Under the pieces are notes generated by a model that saw nothing but the letters and a program-made list of their open reading frames with translations, did not search any database and was not told where the DNA came from. Positions 8,587 through 16,452 of a stretch of 64,000 nucleotides of DNA are shown one piece after another. A program made the translations under genes and the position numbers. The stretch comes from Lutibacter sp. Hel_I_33_5 (GTDB taxonomy: Bacteria > Bacteroidota > Bacteroidia > Flavobacteriales > Flavobacteriaceae). Location: NCBI RefSeq assembly GCF_007827455.1, contig NZ_VISM01000001.1, forward strand, positions 1,217,501 to 1,281,500. The letters are read 5' to 3'. Numbering within the stretch: position 1 is the first letter of the stretch; every line of letters begins with the position of its first letter.

Positions 8587-9625
8587 CTCTTAATGGAATT
8601 TTTAAATCAACGTTATATACATTTTCTGAAGATGTAATTCCAAGTTCAAAATTATCTCTATATAACATTTTCAATCTTTTTTTAATATTTTCTAAACCAA
8701 TCCCTTTTTTAGAATTTACATCTCTTTTTGCTGAATTTTCTATTGCAAACATCAAATGATTATTGGTAGTTTTAAGAATAATATTCACTTTTAAAACATC
8801 ATCAATTTGTATACCATGTTTAAATGCATTCTCCACAAAAGGCAATAATAACATAGGCGCTATTTGAACTTCATCTGCAAGTAATTCTTTTGAAAAATGA
8901 ACTTCTAAACTTTCTTGAAAGCGCATTTTTTCTAGTGCAATATAATCTTCTATATGCTTAATTTCATCACTTAACAATACCTGAGGTTTATCAACTTGAT
9001 ATAAAATATAATCTAACAAATTAGACAATTTTAAAATCATATCTGGTGCTTGGTCAGATTTTTTTAAGGCAAAACCATATAATGTATTTAAGGTATTAAA
9101 GAGAAAATGTGGGTGAATTTGCATCTTTAAAAATTTAAGCTCCTGCTCCTTTAATTGAAGCTGAGTTTGTAGAAACTTATTTTTTAAATCTTCATTTTTA
9201 ATGCTAGACAGATAACTATACATCACCAAACTTAATGCTGTTGCTATCAAAACCACAAAATAGATTCCTAAAATTATTAAAGGTAATGATTTGGTGAGCG
9301 CTTCATTATTTACATCAACTAAATAAGAAGAAAAAAACAATCCATAAAAAACAGAAATAATAATTCCTGAAAAGGAAATGATAAACGTATAAAAACTATA
9401 GAGCGCAAATAGCGTATATTTTTTTTTGAGTAAATAATTAGGAATTAAATACAAAACCACAAAATAGCTTACTAAAATAGTAATTGGCATTAAATACCCC
9501 GAAAAACTATTTACATAATTAATATTTGTGCTTCCATAGCCTAAAAAATAGGTGTAAAAAAAGTAAACACCAATCCAAAAGAGTATGTTTAGTGTGATAT
9601 AAAAAAAATACTTCGCTATTTTCAT
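8579..9625 (-). CDS. LytS/YehU-type sensor histidine kinase
   Basis: A 348-residue membrane kinase. About five hydrophobic helices fill residues 5-150. After them comes the His_kinase domain: MQIHPHFLFNTLNTLYGFAL (His phospho-site), an N-box in LLLPFVENAFKHGI and a glycine loop GIGLENIKKRLKMLY. There is no separate extracellular sensor domain, so signal detection is probably within the membrane. It is partnered with the LytTR regulator directly downstream. The ligand cannot be inferred. Confidence 0.92.
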   Translation of the reverse strand: MKIAKYFFYITLNILFWIGVYFFYTYFLGYGSTNINYVNSFSGYLMPITILVSYFVVLYLIPNYLLKKKYTLFALYSFYTFIISFSGIIISVFYGLFFSSYLVDVNNEALTKSLPLIILGIYFVVLIATALSLVMYSYLSSIKNEDLKNKFLQTQLQLKEQELKFLKMQIHPHFLFNTLNTLYGFALKKSDQAPDMILKLSNLLDYILYQVDKPQVLLSDEIKHIEDYIALEKMRFQESLEVHFSKELLADEVQIAPMLLLPFVENAFKHGIQIDDVLKVNIILKTTNNHLMFAIENSAKRDVNSKKGIGLENIKKRLKMLYRDNFELGITSSENVYNVDLKIPLRDV

Positions 9626-9800
9626 ACCCTTGCAATATCTACTTTTTTAGAGAAAACTCATCTTTTTTGCGATAAAATTCACGAAATTGGTGTTCAATAA
9701 CCGATTTAACAATTTTTACTAAAACTTGTGTTATTTTGGTTGAATAGCTAACTTTTTCTTAATAACATCGATTAAAAAAAATAACAGCTTAGAATAAAAA

Positions 9801-9808
9801 TATATTTG
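9801..9808 (+). promoter_or_regulatory. -7 element upstream of the small MotA/ExbB-like gene
   Basis: TATATTTG matches TAnnTTTG exactly and lies 28 bases before the ATG at 9837. No matching -33 element is visible at the expected distance. Confidence 0.4.
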
Positions 9809-9836
9809 AAGCATAATAACTTTAAAACATAAAATT

Positions 9837-10193
9837 ATGAAACTAATATTTGCTAATTTATTAAACGACGGAGGACCAACATTTATGTATCCAACATTAT
9901 TAATGCTTATTATTTGTATTGCTTTAATAGTTAAAGCCTTTTTAAAAGGTGATGCAACTGGTAAAACAGTATCATTGATAAAACATATTAGTCTTTTTGT
10001 ATTGGTTTGGGGATTTCTAGGTTTATTTATTGGATTAATTGGTGCTTTTGATTCTATACAAATGGCAAATGAAATTAGCTCTGGTGTCTTAGCTGGAGGT
10101 TTAAAAATTGGTTTATTATCGCCATCTTTTGGAATGTTAACTTTTTTAGTCGCTAGACTTGGAATTATTGGATTGATTTTTAAGGAAAAATAA
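9837..10193 (+). CDS. Small MotA/TolQ/ExbB-like membrane protein
   Basis: A 118-residue protein with three hydrophobic helices (about 15-36, 48-70 and 93-114). The start GGPTFMYPTLLMLI resembles the first helix of TolQ/ExbB proton-channel proteins, and GLIGAFDSIQMANEISSGVLAGG resembles their later segment (GLFGTVxGxxxAF...). The long cytoplasmic loop and periplasmic parts of true ExbB are absent. There is no ExbD/TolR partner nearby, so a motor role is doubtful. It precedes the serine hydrolase gene by 40 bases on the same strand. Family assignment is by pattern; function unknown. Confidence 0.7.
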   Translation: MKLIFANLLNDGGPTFMYPTLLMLIICIALIVKAFLKGDATGKTVSLIKHISLFVLVWGFLGLFIGLIGAFDSIQMANEISSGVLAGGLKIGLLSPSFGMLTFLVARLGIIGLIFKEK

Positions 10194-10233
10194 ACCTACA
10201 CTTTCTGATTAATTCACTTATAAAATTTTTATT

Positions 10234-11556
10234 ATGAAAAAATGCACTCTTATTTTTTTAACCCTTCTATGCTCTTTATTTTCTGAAGCTCAAATTGCAA
10301 ACAAAGAAAACTTAGATCAATTATTCGATACTTTTGAAAAGGAAAATAAAGCTATGGGAACTGTTTCTATTTTAAAAAACGGTCTAGAAACATATCAAAA
10401 ATCTTTTGGCCTTTCAAACATTAAATTAGACAAGAAAGCTAACGAATATACTAAATACAGAATTGGTTCAATTACAAAAACGTTTACCGCAACTATTATT
10501 TTACAATTAGTAGAAGAAGGAAAGTTAAGTCTATTAAGTTTGGTCAGTGATTATTTTCCTCAGATACCAAATTCAAATAAAATTACAATAAAAAACTTAT
10601 TATATCACAGAAGTGGGCTATATAATATTACTAAAGAAAAAGGGTTTCATGTTTGGATTAGCAAATCTAGAAATAGAAAAGAAATGCTGGCTAAAATAAC
10701 TAACCATAAAGTAGATTTTCAACCTAATGAAAAAACAGCTTACTCTAACACCAATTATATCTTACTTTCATTCATCGCTGAAAAAATTGACAAAAGAAAA
10801 TTTTCTAAAATATTACAAAGAAGAATTATAAAACCTCTAAATTTAAAAAGAACCATATTTGGAAAAAAAATTAAAATTAAAAAGAATGAAGCCTTCTCTT
10901 ATTATTGGGAAAATACTAAATGGAACCCAATAACTTTAGAAACAAACTTAAAAGGGCCAATGGGAGCTGGAGCAATTGTTTCAACAGCAAAAGAAATAAA
11001 TGTTTTTTACAGTAATTTATTTTCTGGAAAACTAATTTCTGAAAATTCATTGCAAAAAATGACAACTCCAATAAATGGTATGGGAATGGGACTTTCTGTT
11101 ATGAAATACAAAGGTTTATTAATTTATGGACATGATGGTGGAATAGATGGTTTTAGGTCAATGGCAGCTTTTATACCAAAAAAGAAACTTTCTATTGCTT
11201 TTACACTTAATGCTTCTAATATTTCAACAAGCGGTACTCTAATTGAAATTATTGATACTTACTTTAAAAACGACCCTACCGTAAAAGACATTCCTTTAAT
11301 TGATTTAAAAACGGAAGATTTAGACAAGTATTTAGGCATTTATAGTGGAAGTTCTTTTCCTTTAAAAGTAACAATCACAAAAAAAGAAAATGTCCTATAT
11401 GCTCAAGCAACTGGGCAACCCATATTTAAATTGAATGCTTCAAAGAAAAATGTCTTTAACTATGACCCTTTAGGAATTAAATTCACGTTTACCCCAAAGA
11501 ACAATTCTGTAACTGTAAAATTTCAAGGAAATAATCATCTCTTAACAAAAGAATAA
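10234..11556 (+). CDS. Serine beta-lactamase-like hydrolase (class C family)
   Basis: A 440-residue secreted protein (signal peptide cleaved near SEAQ). It has the three active-site motifs of the class C beta-lactamase/D-aminopeptidase family: the SxxK tetrad in GSITKTFT (about residue 83), the YxN motif in YSNTNY (about 169) and an HxG motif in GHDGGIDGF (about 295) in place of KTG. A smaller C-terminal beta domain (about 360-440) resembles the DUF3471-type region. Such proteins hydrolyse diverse amides and esters, so antibiotic resistance should not be assumed. A terminator follows at 11647. Confidence 0.88.
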   Translation: MKKCTLIFLTLLCSLFSEAQIANKENLDQLFDTFEKENKAMGTVSILKNGLETYQKSFGLSNIKLDKKANEYTKYRIGSITKTFTATIILQLVEEGKLSLLSLVSDYFPQIPNSNKITIKNLLYHRSGLYNITKEKGFHVWISKSRNRKEMLAKITNHKVDFQPNEKTAYSNTNYILLSFIAEKIDKRKFSKILQRRIIKPLNLKRTIFGKKIKIKKNEAFSYYWENTKWNPITLETNLKGPMGAGAIVSTAKEINVFYSNLFSGKLISENSLQKMTTPINGMGMGLSVMKYKGLLIYGHDGGIDGFRSMAAFIPKKKLSIAFTLNASNISTSGTLIEIIDTYFKNDPTVKDIPLIDLKTEDLDKYLGIYSGSSFPLKVTITKKENVLYAQATGQPIFKLNASKKNVFNYDPLGIKFTFTPKNNSVTVKFQGNNHLLTKE

Positions 11557-11646
11557 TTACAATAAATCTAAGTGTAAAACTCTAACTTTATGATCTTAAG
11601 AATGCTCATAAAAATAAGGTAATAGTTTTTTTAGTTAGTTTAATTC

Positions 11647-11682
11647 AAATACTCATTTCTATTTAAGGAATGAGTATTTTTG
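11647..11682 (+). terminator. Terminator of the serine hydrolase gene
   Basis: The stem AAATACTCATT/AATGAGTATTT has a loop of about 11 bases and ends in a T run. It lies 90 bases after the hydrolase stop. Its right arm contains the ATG at 11670 that an automatic caller would pick for the next gene. Confidence 0.65.
11675..11682 (+). promoter_or_regulatory. -7 element embedded in the terminator T run
   Basis: TATTTTTG matches TAnnTTTG and falls in the 3' arm and T run of the preceding terminator. Initiation near 11689 would leave a 26-base leader to the GTG at 11715. It would exclude the ATG at 11670, which lies upstream of the start point. Confidence 0.45.
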
Positions 11683-11714
11683 TATTTAGAAAAAACAACA
11701 AGCGTATTATTACT

Positions 11715-11948
11715 GTGAATAGAAAAATAAAATTGATTTGGGATTTTAGAGGCGAAGATGCATTAGAAATGGCAAAACATCATTGTTTGCATTTAAAAGA
11801 GTTTGCGCTAGCAGATTCTTTATCTTTCCATGAAATAGACTTTAAAGAACTAGATAATTTTTATGCCTTAGCTTTTATTATTGTTGATGAAAAAGACATG
11901 AAAATCTATAGAGATTCTCTAAAACCACATAGAGGGGAAATTGCTTAA
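11715..11948 (+). CDS. Conserved small protein of unknown function
   Basis: A 77-residue acidic protein from the GTG at 11715 (VNRKIKLIWDFRGEDALEMA). The frame is open back to an ATG at 11670 (92 residues), but that ATG lies inside the hairpin of the previous gene's terminator and upstream of the predicted transcription start, so I prefer the GTG. It contains a HHCLHLKEF segment and ends LKPHRGEIA. I recall similar small proteins in flavobacteria that begin at the RKIKLIWDF segment. No signal peptide or membrane helix is present; probably cytoplasmic. Function unknown. Confidence 0.65.
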   Translation: MNRKIKLIWDFRGEDALEMAKHHCLHLKEFALADSLSFHEIDFKELDNFYALAFIIVDEKDMKIYRDSLKPHRGEIA

Positions 11949-12020
11949 TTAATATTAGTTATCTCCATTTAAATTCGGAATGATTATTGATAAATTCTTC
12001 TAATAATTAAATCTTTAAAA

Positions 12021-12689
12021 ATGAAGAATCCGCAATTTCATTATTTGTTAGCATTAATCTTCTTAACAATTGGATGCTCAACATCAAAAAAAACACTGGT
12101 TACTACTGCTGATCATCAAAAAAATAAAGAGGTATTAATATATGTTAAAACAGAAACATATGATGATAACATCTAAGAACAATTAATAGATGATCAATTT
12201 AGAGAACTTGAAGACTTGACATTACCTAATGTAATAACACATTACAAGAAAAAAGATACTTTAGAGTATGATTGCGAAATAGAAATAGTTTTCGATAAGT
12301 TAGTTATTAAAGATAGAAAATATAAAAAAAATAAGCATTTTTCAAAAAACGTTTCATTGCAACAAGCTCAATCTGACGATGGTCCCATAAATCACACAAC
12401 AAGAGTTTACGGATTTGTTTTTCAAAACATAAAAGAAAGAAAATTACGTTGGGGTATAAAAATGAAAGTTAATGCTAACTCCAATAAATGTAAACTAACA
12501 AATAACGTTTTTAAAGGAAAACTTATCTCAAAATCAATAAACAATACAGTAAGTGGAGATGAATCTGCTATATCAAGAAAATATAAAGAACTTCATGGAA
12601 AACCTTTATTAAGAGAAAAAGAGATGGTAGAAAAGGTTGTTAAACAGGTGTATAAAAAAATTAAATTTCAGTTTAAAAAACATTCATAA
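12021..12689 (+). pseudogene. Lipoprotein gene interrupted by an in-frame TAA
   Basis: The ATG at 12021 opens MKNPQFHYLL with a lipoprotein signal (LTIGC). The frame stops at TAA 12174-12176 after 51 codons and then continues open in the same frame to 12689 with no other stop. The downstream part (LIDDQFRELEDLTLPNV onward, about 170 residues, Lys-rich) has no convincing start of its own; the only candidate is TTG at 12216. One base change (CAA, GAA or AAA to TAA) would explain it. The intact product would be a 222-residue secreted lipoprotein of unknown function. A sequencing error or read-through cannot be excluded. Confidence 0.7.
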
Positions 12690-12810
12690 TTTTCTTACAC
12701 TTACTAAATCCAAATAGACGGAAAATAGTCAATTAATTTAGCTAACTTCGTTTTTGTGTGATATAACGAATCAAAACTCGATTATATCGGTAACTATTAT
12801 TACAACAAGT

Positions 12811-13320
12811 ATGAAAAAACTGATAATAATATACTTTTTGATTTTTAATTCATTTTGTTCATATTCTCAAACAAATGAAAAAATTGAACATTTATTAGAT
12901 GAAATATTATTAATTGATGGAAATTATAATAATATAATTGAATCTAAACAGGCTAATGAACTAATTTCTTATGGAGAAAAAATCTTACCTAAATTGACTT
13001 TTTTCTTTACATCTCTTGAAATTTCAAAATTGAGTTATAAATGCTACAATTATAATTTTACAAAAGGAGAAATCAGCATAATGATAGCTGAAAGAATTGA
13101 GCCAATTCCTAATTTTAAGATAAAATATCCTGTTGAAAATTATTTATGGGCAGGATGTAAAGGATTCCCTAAATGGGTTAACTATAATATACAAAAAATA
13201 AGGGTTGGAGGACTAGAACAATTTAAACTTATATACACTAAATGGTTGAACAGTTCAAAAAGAAAAAGGATTAATAGAAAGAACAAAAGGAAACTTAAAA
13301 AGATGAAGAAGCACCTTTAG
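12811..13320 (+). CDS. Secreted hypothetical protein
   Basis: I chose the ATG at 12811 (MKKLIIIYFLIFNSFCSYSQ), which gives a clear signal peptide; the frame extends 19 codons upstream without support. The mature part (about 150 residues) begins TNEKIEHLLDEILLIDGN. It contains ISIMIAERIEPIP and LWAGCKGFPKWVNYN, which look like a conserved core. The C-terminal 20 residues are almost all Lys/Arg (SSKRKRINRKNKRKLKKMKK). I do not recognise the family. It stands alone between a broken lipoprotein gene and a decayed gene fragment, so it may be a recent, poorly retained arrival. Confidence 0.65.
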   Translation: MKKLIIIYFLIFNSFCSYSQTNEKIEHLLDEILLIDGNYNNIIESKQANELISYGEKILPKLTFFFTSLEISKLSYKCYNYNFTKGEISIMIAERIEPIPNFKIKYPVENYLWAGCKGFPKWVNYNIQKIRVGGLEQFKLIYTKWLNSSKRKRINRKNKRKLKKMKKHL

Positions 13321-13362
13321 GTATGACCGTATAAAATTAATTGCTAGTTATAGTCAATTTAC

Positions 13363-13382
13363 GAAAGTCCTAACAGACTTTC
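13363..13382 (+). terminator. Possible weak hairpin after the secreted hypothetical gene
   Basis: GAAAGTC and GACTTTC form a 7-bp stem around CTAACA, 43 bases after the stop at 13320. There is no T run, so terminator function is uncertain. Apart from this and the decayed fragment at 13453, I see nothing in 13321-13594. Confidence 0.3.
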
Positions 13383-13452
13383 TATCTGTGATTTATTTGC
13401 AAACTTTAGTGCTTAAACGACACAACTGAAACATACACAAAAACGAAAACAA

Positions 13453-13564
13453 ACCTCAATCCTCACTCAAAGCTTTCGCACAAATAAAACCACCAGTCCA
13501 AGCATTTTGGAAGTTTAAATTTTTAGTAACAGAATCAATATATAAAACTTCCCAAACAAAAAAG
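13453..13564 (-). pseudogene. Decayed copy of the 3' end of the flavoprotein gene
   Basis: Aligns without gaps to 14201-14312, the last codons of the intact flavoprotein gene, in the same orientation. I count 95 of 112 bases identical (58 of the first 61). On the minus strand it still reads FQNAWTGGFICAKALSED followed by TGA. Upstream of that the conserved GG before FNFQNAW has become KN, and an in-frame stop appears just beyond the aligned stretch. It is a dead fragment. Its position on the far side of the gene at 13595 means that gene is bracketed by direct repeats about 750 bases apart. Confidence 0.85.
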
Positions 13565-13594
13565 ATTTATATATTTTTACTGAAAATTATTAAG

Positions 13595-14185
13595 ATGATA
13601 AAATTTAAAAAAATAATTTACTTTACCCTTATAGCTTTTAGCTATACTTCGTTCGCTCAATTTAGTGAACCTTACAGGCCGTCAAAAGCAGTTCTCGTAT
13701 CTGGTGACACTTTATTAGGAATGGGTAAAATAAAAAATAAGTCATATAAATATAAACCTCATTTAAAAGCAAAACCTAAACAAATTGACTTTTCTAAAAT
13801 TGATTTTGTTCAAATTAGACATTCCAAAGACAACATTAAAACATATAAATTTTTATTATTAGAAGGAAAAGAAAAGTATAGAACTGTTCGACCTTCTATT
13901 TCTGGAAGTAGAGTAGAATTATTTTTTAATTCTTACAACTTAAGTTCAACTGGAGCTGGAGGAATTAGCGTTAATCAAACTATAACAAAATATTATATTA
14001 GAAAAACTGGAGAAGAAAAAATAAAATATCTCGGTAAATATGATCTTTTCGGAAAAATGAGAGAAAATGTTATTAAATATTTTCATGATTGCCCTGATTT
14101 AATTGAAAAAATAAAAAATAAAACTTTTAGAATGAGAGATGGTTTAGAAGATGTAATTACATTTTATAATGAAAATTGTAATTAG
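13595..14185 (+). CDS. Secreted hypothetical protein between duplicated flavoprotein ends
   Basis: A 196-residue protein with signal peptide MIKFKKIIYFTLIAFSYTSF, cleaved before QFSEPY. The mature part is basic and strand-rich: VLVSGDTLLGMGKIKNKSY, IDFSKIDFVQIRHSKDN, ITKYYIRKTGEEKIKYLG. This gives the impression of a small all-beta domain, then a helical tail with two Cys (FHDCPDL, NENCN). I do not recognise the family. Convergent with the flavoprotein gene, with 18 bases between stops, and flanked by two copies of that gene's 3' end. This suggests it entered by insertion or duplication. Confidence 0.7.
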   Translation: MIKFKKIIYFTLIAFSYTSFAQFSEPYRPSKAVLVSGDTLLGMGKIKNKSYKYKPHLKAKPKQIDFSKIDFVQIRHSKDNIKTYKFLLLEGKEKYRTVRPSISGSRVELFFNSYNLSSTGAGGISVNQTITKYYIRKTGEEKIKYLGKYDLFGKMRENVIKYFHDCPDLIEKIKNKTFRMRDGLEDVITFYNENCN

Positions 14186-14203
14186 AAAAAAGTTGAAAAA
14201 ACC

Positions 14204-15415
14204 TCAATCTTCACTCAAAGCTTTTGAACAAATAAAACCACCAGTCCAAGCATTTTGGAAGTTAAATCCACCAGTGACGGCATCAATATTTAATACTTCT
14301 CCAACAAAAAAGAGGTTATTATGTTTTCTGCTTTCAAAACGTTTAAAATTTATTTCTTTTAAATCTACACCCCCAGCTGTAACAAATTCTTCTTTAAATG
14401 TAGTTCTTCCATTGGCATTATAAACACCTTTTGTTAATTGGTTTGCTAAATTTTCTAATTGCTTATTATTTAAATCTGCCCAGTTCTGGTTTTGTATAAT
14501 TTGGGAAGCAATTACAAAACGCTCCCATAAACGTTTAGAAATTTCAGTAAATGGAGATTTTAAAATGACGGTTTTTCTCGGTTCTTTCTTTTTTAAATTC
14601 AATAGAACGTTTAGAATTTTATCGGTAGGTCTTGACAACCAATTTACCTCAACATTGTATTGATATTTTTTATCAGCTAAAATACGCGCACCAAAAGCAG
14701 AGAGTTTTAAAATCGCAGGACCGCTCATTCCCCAATGCGTTATCAATAAAGGTCCAGAAGCTTCTAATTTTGTTCCAGTAATCGTTACGGTAGCATTTGG
14801 CACAGAAACCCCTAACAAATCTACCAAACGTTTATCGTTGATATTAAATGTAAATAAAGACGGAACAGGTTCTATTATAGTATGATCTAAGGTTTTACAC
14901 AATTCCCAAACTTTTTTACTAGAACCAGCAGCAATCACTACTTTATCTGCAATAAATTTATGCTCTTTTGTGTTAACAAGCCACTGGTTTTCTTGTTGAT
15001 AAACTGAATTTACTCCACAGTTTTTCAACACTTTAATACCTAGTTTATCAACAGCATTCTCAAAACAATCTATAATAGCTTGACTAGTATTTGCTTCTGG
15101 AAAAACACGATTATCACCTTCAATTTTTAAAGGCACGCCTTTATTTTCAAACCATTCAAAAGTATCGCCAGTCATAAACTGATGAAATGGTCCCAATAAC
15201 TCTTTTTCTCCTCTCGGATAAAATTTTACTAATTCTTTTGGCTCAAAACATGCATGAGTAACATTACAACGTCCACCTCCAGAAATCTTTACTTTCTGCA
15301 AAACGTCATTCCCTTTTTCTAGAATGGTTATATCTAAATTTGGATTATTCTCTTTTGCGTTTATGGCTGTAAAATATCCTGCAGCTCCACCTCCGATAAT
15401 GATAATTTTATTCAT
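14204..15415 (-). CDS. FAD-dependent oxidoreductase, HI0933/YhiN family
   Basis: A 403-residue flavoprotein. The N-terminal dinucleotide fold is GGGAAGYFTAINA (about residues 8-20). Next is the family signature KVKISGGGRCNVTH (about 41-54), and FFVGEVLNIDAVTGGFNFQNAW with GGFICSKAL closes the FAD site at the C-terminus. Family members are mostly uncharacterised NAD(P)/FAD oxidoreductases; BaiN-type bile-acid reduction is known for one, but should not be transferred here. A partial duplicate of the last 37 or so codons lies at 13453-13564. The promoter side is bounded by an inverted repeat pair at 15426-15492. Confidence 0.92.
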   Translation of the reverse strand: MNKIIIIGGGAAGYFTAINAKENNPNLDITILEKGNDVLQKVKISGGGRCNVTHACFEPKELVKFYPRGEKELLGPFHQFMTGDTFEWFENKGVPLKIEGDNRVFPEANTSQAIIDCFENAVDKLGIKVLKNCGVNSVYQQENQWLVNTKEHKFIADKVVIAAGSSKKVWELCKTLDHTIIEPVPSLFTFNINDKRLVDLLGVSVPNATVTITGTKLEASGPLLITHWGMSGPAILKLSAFGARILADKKYQYNVEVNWLSRPTDKILNVLLNLKKKEPRKTVILKSPFTEISKRLWERFVIASQIIQNQNWADLNNKQLENLANQLTKGVYNANGRTTFKEEFVTAGGVDLKEINFKRFESRKHNNLFFVGEVLNIDAVTGGFNFQNAWTGGFICSKALSED

Positions 15416-15425
15416 ATTATTTCAA

Positions 15426-15492
15426 GACCTCTCGACTGCGCTCGAGGTGACATTTAGAAAGTTATTTATCAGGTCGAGCGCAGTCGAGACCT
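15426..15492. repeat. Inverted pair of CTCGAGCGCAGTCGAG-type palindromic repeats
   Basis: GACCTCTCGACTGCGCTCGAG starts at 15426, and the inverted copy CAGGTCGAGCGCAGTCGAG starts at 15470, 17 bases after the first unit ends. Each unit is itself a near-palindrome. The pair fills the gap between the flavoprotein start and the GHMP kinase stop and could fold as a large hairpin. Confidence 0.85.
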
Positions 15493-15501
15493 AATTTAAT
15501 A

Positions 15502-16443
15502 TTATAAAATCATTTCTGAATACTTAAGAATTGTTTCAAACCCTTTATTTTTAAAATAATCTGGTGTGTCATTATTTCCTGTAGCCAATACAAAATCGCC
15601 GCCCCAAGCACCTAAACTTTTTACAGCACCAAAATAATCTGGAAACAAGTTTTCTTTTATTGGCTTCAATTTAATTATTGAACTTATAATACGTTCATGC
15701 TCAATAATTATTTTATCTAAATCTTTAACTGAAAAAGCTTTCACAAATTCATCCGATAAATTTGAAATTTGTTGAATGTCACTTTGAGCGGAATCGAAAG
15801 GTCTTTTCTTTATATAATCTCTATATCTCTTTATACCTTCCTTACTATCTTGCTTTTTATTTAAGTGAACAAAAAACAATTCATCAGAAAAATCTGGATA
15901 AAATTCAACTTGATTTACAATCGGTTTTCCGTCATTTAATTGATAAAAAATTGGCGAATCATTTTGTGCACAAGCGATATCATATCCACTACCTTTAAAG
16001 GAATTCCATAACAATTTAAAAGCATCCACTTTTGCCCAAGAGGCAATATTATTAATTAATGTTGAAGAACTCCCTAATCCCCAATTTTGAGGAAATGTTA
16101 GATTTGTTTTTACAACAAAACCATTTTCTGTTTGTAAAAAATCTGGATTCAACTTTTTAGCTTCTTGTAAAATTTCTAGCAAGGTTTCTGCGATAAATTC
16201 AGCGTTTCCTTCTTTTTCAGAATTAAAAGTACAGTTAGCCAATCGTAATTTGGGTAAATCAAAAACAGCTTCAAACCAACATTCACCAGTATTAGTAAAA
16301 CTTCCCCAAATCAATTGTGATTCCTTTATCGGCTCAACAACTAAATCTTGTCCAAATTTTGTTGGAACAGCAAGTGATTTTGCACCGTCTAAAATTAGGT
16401 ATTCGCCTGTTAATAAAAGTTTTCCGTTACTATAATGATTCAT
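15502..16443 (-). CDS. GYDIA-family GHMP kinase, candidate phosphomevalonate kinase
   Basis: A 313-residue GHMP kinase. Motifs: GKLLLTGEYLILDGAKSLAV at residues 7-26, the ATP loop WGLGSSSTLINNIA at 121-134, and GSGYDIACA at 151-159, which gives this Bacteroidota family its name. The C-terminal GHMP motif 3 is short (SLGAWGGDFVLATG). It sits next to HMG-CoA reductase, while mevalonate kinase and the decarboxylase lie 8-10 kb away. Those two leave one ATP-dependent step, phosphomevalonate kinase, without an enzyme, so I infer that role. Residues 214-224 (RPFDSAQSDIQ) come from an in-frame palindromic repeat. Confidence 0.85.
   Translation of the reverse strand: MNHYSNGKLLLTGEYLILDGAKSLAVPTKFGQDLVVEPIKESQLIWGSFTNTGECWFEAVFDLPKLRLANCTFNSEKEGNAEFIAETLLEILQEAKKLNPDFLQTENGFVVKTNLTFPQNWGLGSSSTLINNIASWAKVDAFKLLWNSFKGSGYDIACAQNDSPIFYQLNDGKPIVNQVEFYPDFSDELFFVHLNKKQDSKEGIKRYRDYIKKRPFDSAQSDIQQISNLSDEFVKAFSVKDLDKIIIEHERIISSIIKLKPIKENLFPDYFGAVKSLGAWGGDFVLATGNNDTPDYFKNKGFETILKYSEMIL
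15775..15803 (-). repeat. Palindromic repeat copy inside the GYDIA kinase gene
   Basis: AATGTCACTTTGAGCGGAATC followed by GAAAGGTC is a drifted single unit of the repeat at 15426 and 16496. Read on the minus strand it encodes RPFDSAQSDI in frame, between IKK and the helix ISNLSDEF. The kinase motifs are unaffected. Confidence 0.75.
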
Positions 16444-16452
16444 TAAATCTGT

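Noticed and set aside
10234..11556. Antibiotic resistance beta-lactamase
   Set aside because: The SxxK and YxN motifs are shared by many esterases and peptidases, KTG is replaced by HDG, and there is no linked regulator; the BlaI/M56 pair is 27 kb away.
14169..14423. 84-residue plus-strand frame over the flavoprotein end
   Set aside because: Antisense to conserved FAD-binding codons; its existence is explained by the flavoprotein gene.
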